From: Dendrolimus kikuchii
Taxonomy: Eukaryota > Arthropoda > Insecta > Lepidoptera > Lasiocampidae
Assembly: GCA_019925095.2 (NCBI GenBank)
Contig: CM034401.1
Coordinates: forward strand, 4,495,838 to 4,559,837
Direction of reading: 5' to 3'
DNA length: 64,000 nucleotides
The position numbers and the translations under genes were made by a program. Positions 63,065 through 64,000 of this stretch are shown one piece after another (the first letter of the stretch is position 1; each line of letters begins with the position of its first letter). The notes beneath the pieces were generated by a model that saw nothing but the letters and a program-made list of their open reading frames with translations, was not told the DNA's origin and made no database searches.

Positions 63065-63385
63065 CGCCCGTGGTCGAAATTCGACCACAATAATTAATGT
63101 CAAAGACGATATTTCTATAATCACAGATTTCGCCAAGGCTACACTGTTAATTTGACTTGAACAATAAACAAAAGGTAATATATGCGTGTGTGTGTCAAAT
63201 ACATGGTAGTGCGTGTAATGTTTTTTTTATTGATTTAATGTATTTTTTATGCATAATTAAAAAAAAAAAATTAGCATTTGTCGCTTCTTTTCTATGTAAA
63301 CTATAAGTGTGCGAAATTTCATACTCCTCCGTCCGCGCAATTTTCGTATAAAACAAAGTTTTTGCTTCACGTATTAATAATATAT
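63065..63385 (+). repeat. Direct repeat, right copy
   Basis: Matches 62310-62670 with small indels and substitutions. GGTCGAAATTCGACC at its start is a short perfect palindrome, echoed less perfectly in the left copy. Confidence 0.8.
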
Positions 63386-64000
63386 ATAGAAGAAGATTAT
63401 AAAGATAAGTCTTATATCCAAAAGATCGGAATAAGGTACGCTTCATTTCCCTTAGCAATACCACGATTAATATATAAAAGGTAAAGCTGAGAGGTCCTTA
63501 GCGAGAGTCTCTTATGGTCTATTAACAATGATTTTCCGGTCTGGATATAAAAATATTGTCTTGTATTTTGCTTTGTAATTGATTAGTTGTAGATATAAAT
63601 TGTTTTTACCTTACTCATAGAAGATGGTGACCAAGCATCGGTATTCTATTTATAGTCTTGAAGGATCACAGGTAGATTTTAATAGAGGACATCTAAAAAG
63701 ATTTTTTTTTAATAAAATTAAAAAAACAAAGAATTGACACGAAAAATATATATTTTTTTATTGTAAGTGTTAGAAAGAGTTTTAGCAATTACAAATGAAA
63801 TAAGATATCGGTCAAATGTCCACCGCGACCACGCTTGCAGATGTTGATTCTCTCATTAAAATTTTCGCAAAATGAATTTATTAGATAGAGATCCCAGTCA
63901 CCCCAGACTTACGTGATTTTAGGAAACATGAAACTTTCAGTATCGATAGTTTAATATAAACTTAGAAAGGAATGGATACTCGCTAAGCTGAAAGCGGGAC
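63386..64000. other. AT-rich end of window
   Basis: No gene, RNA gene or repeat partner was recognised. Confidence 0.35.

Overview
This is a eukaryotic, AT-rich, transposon-packed window with no host protein-coding gene that I can support. The repertoire points to an insect, most likely a moth or butterfly: a BEL/Pao LTR retrotransposon, a DD37D (maT-type) mariner, many 5'-truncated non-LTR retrotransposon tails, tRNA-derived SINEs, small inverted-repeat elements, and 3'-end sequences of the kind scattered through lepidopteran genomes. The Lepidoptera call is inference from repeat style, not from a marker gene.

The centrepiece is a young BEL/Pao retrotransposon at about 39482-46397. Its two LTRs match base for base over about 256 bp. 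It carries a Gag ORF (DUF1759-like region and three zinc knuckles) and a Pol ORF (aspartic protease, reverse transcriptase with FVDD, RNase H, integrase). Gag and Pol lie in the same frame and are separated by one TGA followed by CTA. Pol has no ATG before the protease active site, so stop-codon readthrough is a real possibility.

A second near-intact element is a 1.3 kb mariner of the maT type at 51826-53121. It has TA target duplications, terminal inverted repeats and a 346-codon transposase broken by a single nonsense codon.

The rest is mostly small insertions. (a) Ten short copies of one LINE 3' end (family L, 98-391 bp, ATGT-repeat tails) lie in both orientations, each with a target-site duplication I could read directly. 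(b) At least 17 copies of an A-tailed, SINE-like repeat of about 310 bp (family R) are present; some form head-to-head pairs, and one pair entered an LTR-like repeat as a unit. (c) There are three copies of a tRNA-derived SINE with TTA-repeat tails (SINE1) and two of another (SINE2), plus a decayed SINE2 fragment. (d) Three copies of a second LINE C-terminus (family T) end in CGT/ACG repeats. (e) Two solo LTRs have 4-bp duplications, and three copies of another LTR-like repeat are present. (f) TTAA-flanked and TTA-flanked inverted-repeat elements occur, several with nested insertions. (g) Tandem arrays have periods near 128, 108, 163 and 205 bp.

Layout: 0-4 kb holds a SINE, a 128-bp tandem array, LINE relics and a palindrome. 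4-10 kb holds R pairs, an LTR-like repeat and LINE relics. 10-25 kb is a mosaic of R, L and T insertions. 26-27 kb is a decayed reverse transcriptase with a nested L copy. 28-38 kb holds an inverted-repeat element with a nested SINE, a solo LTR, and a TTAA element with a nested L copy. 39.5-46.4 kb is BEL/Pao. 47-50 kb holds an R pair and a TTAA element with a hairpin. 51-53 kb holds a SINE and the mariner. 55-64 kb holds a solo LTR, L copies, LTR-like repeats flanking a 205-bp array, and a duplicated segment. Stretches between these are AT-rich and show no recognisable gene.
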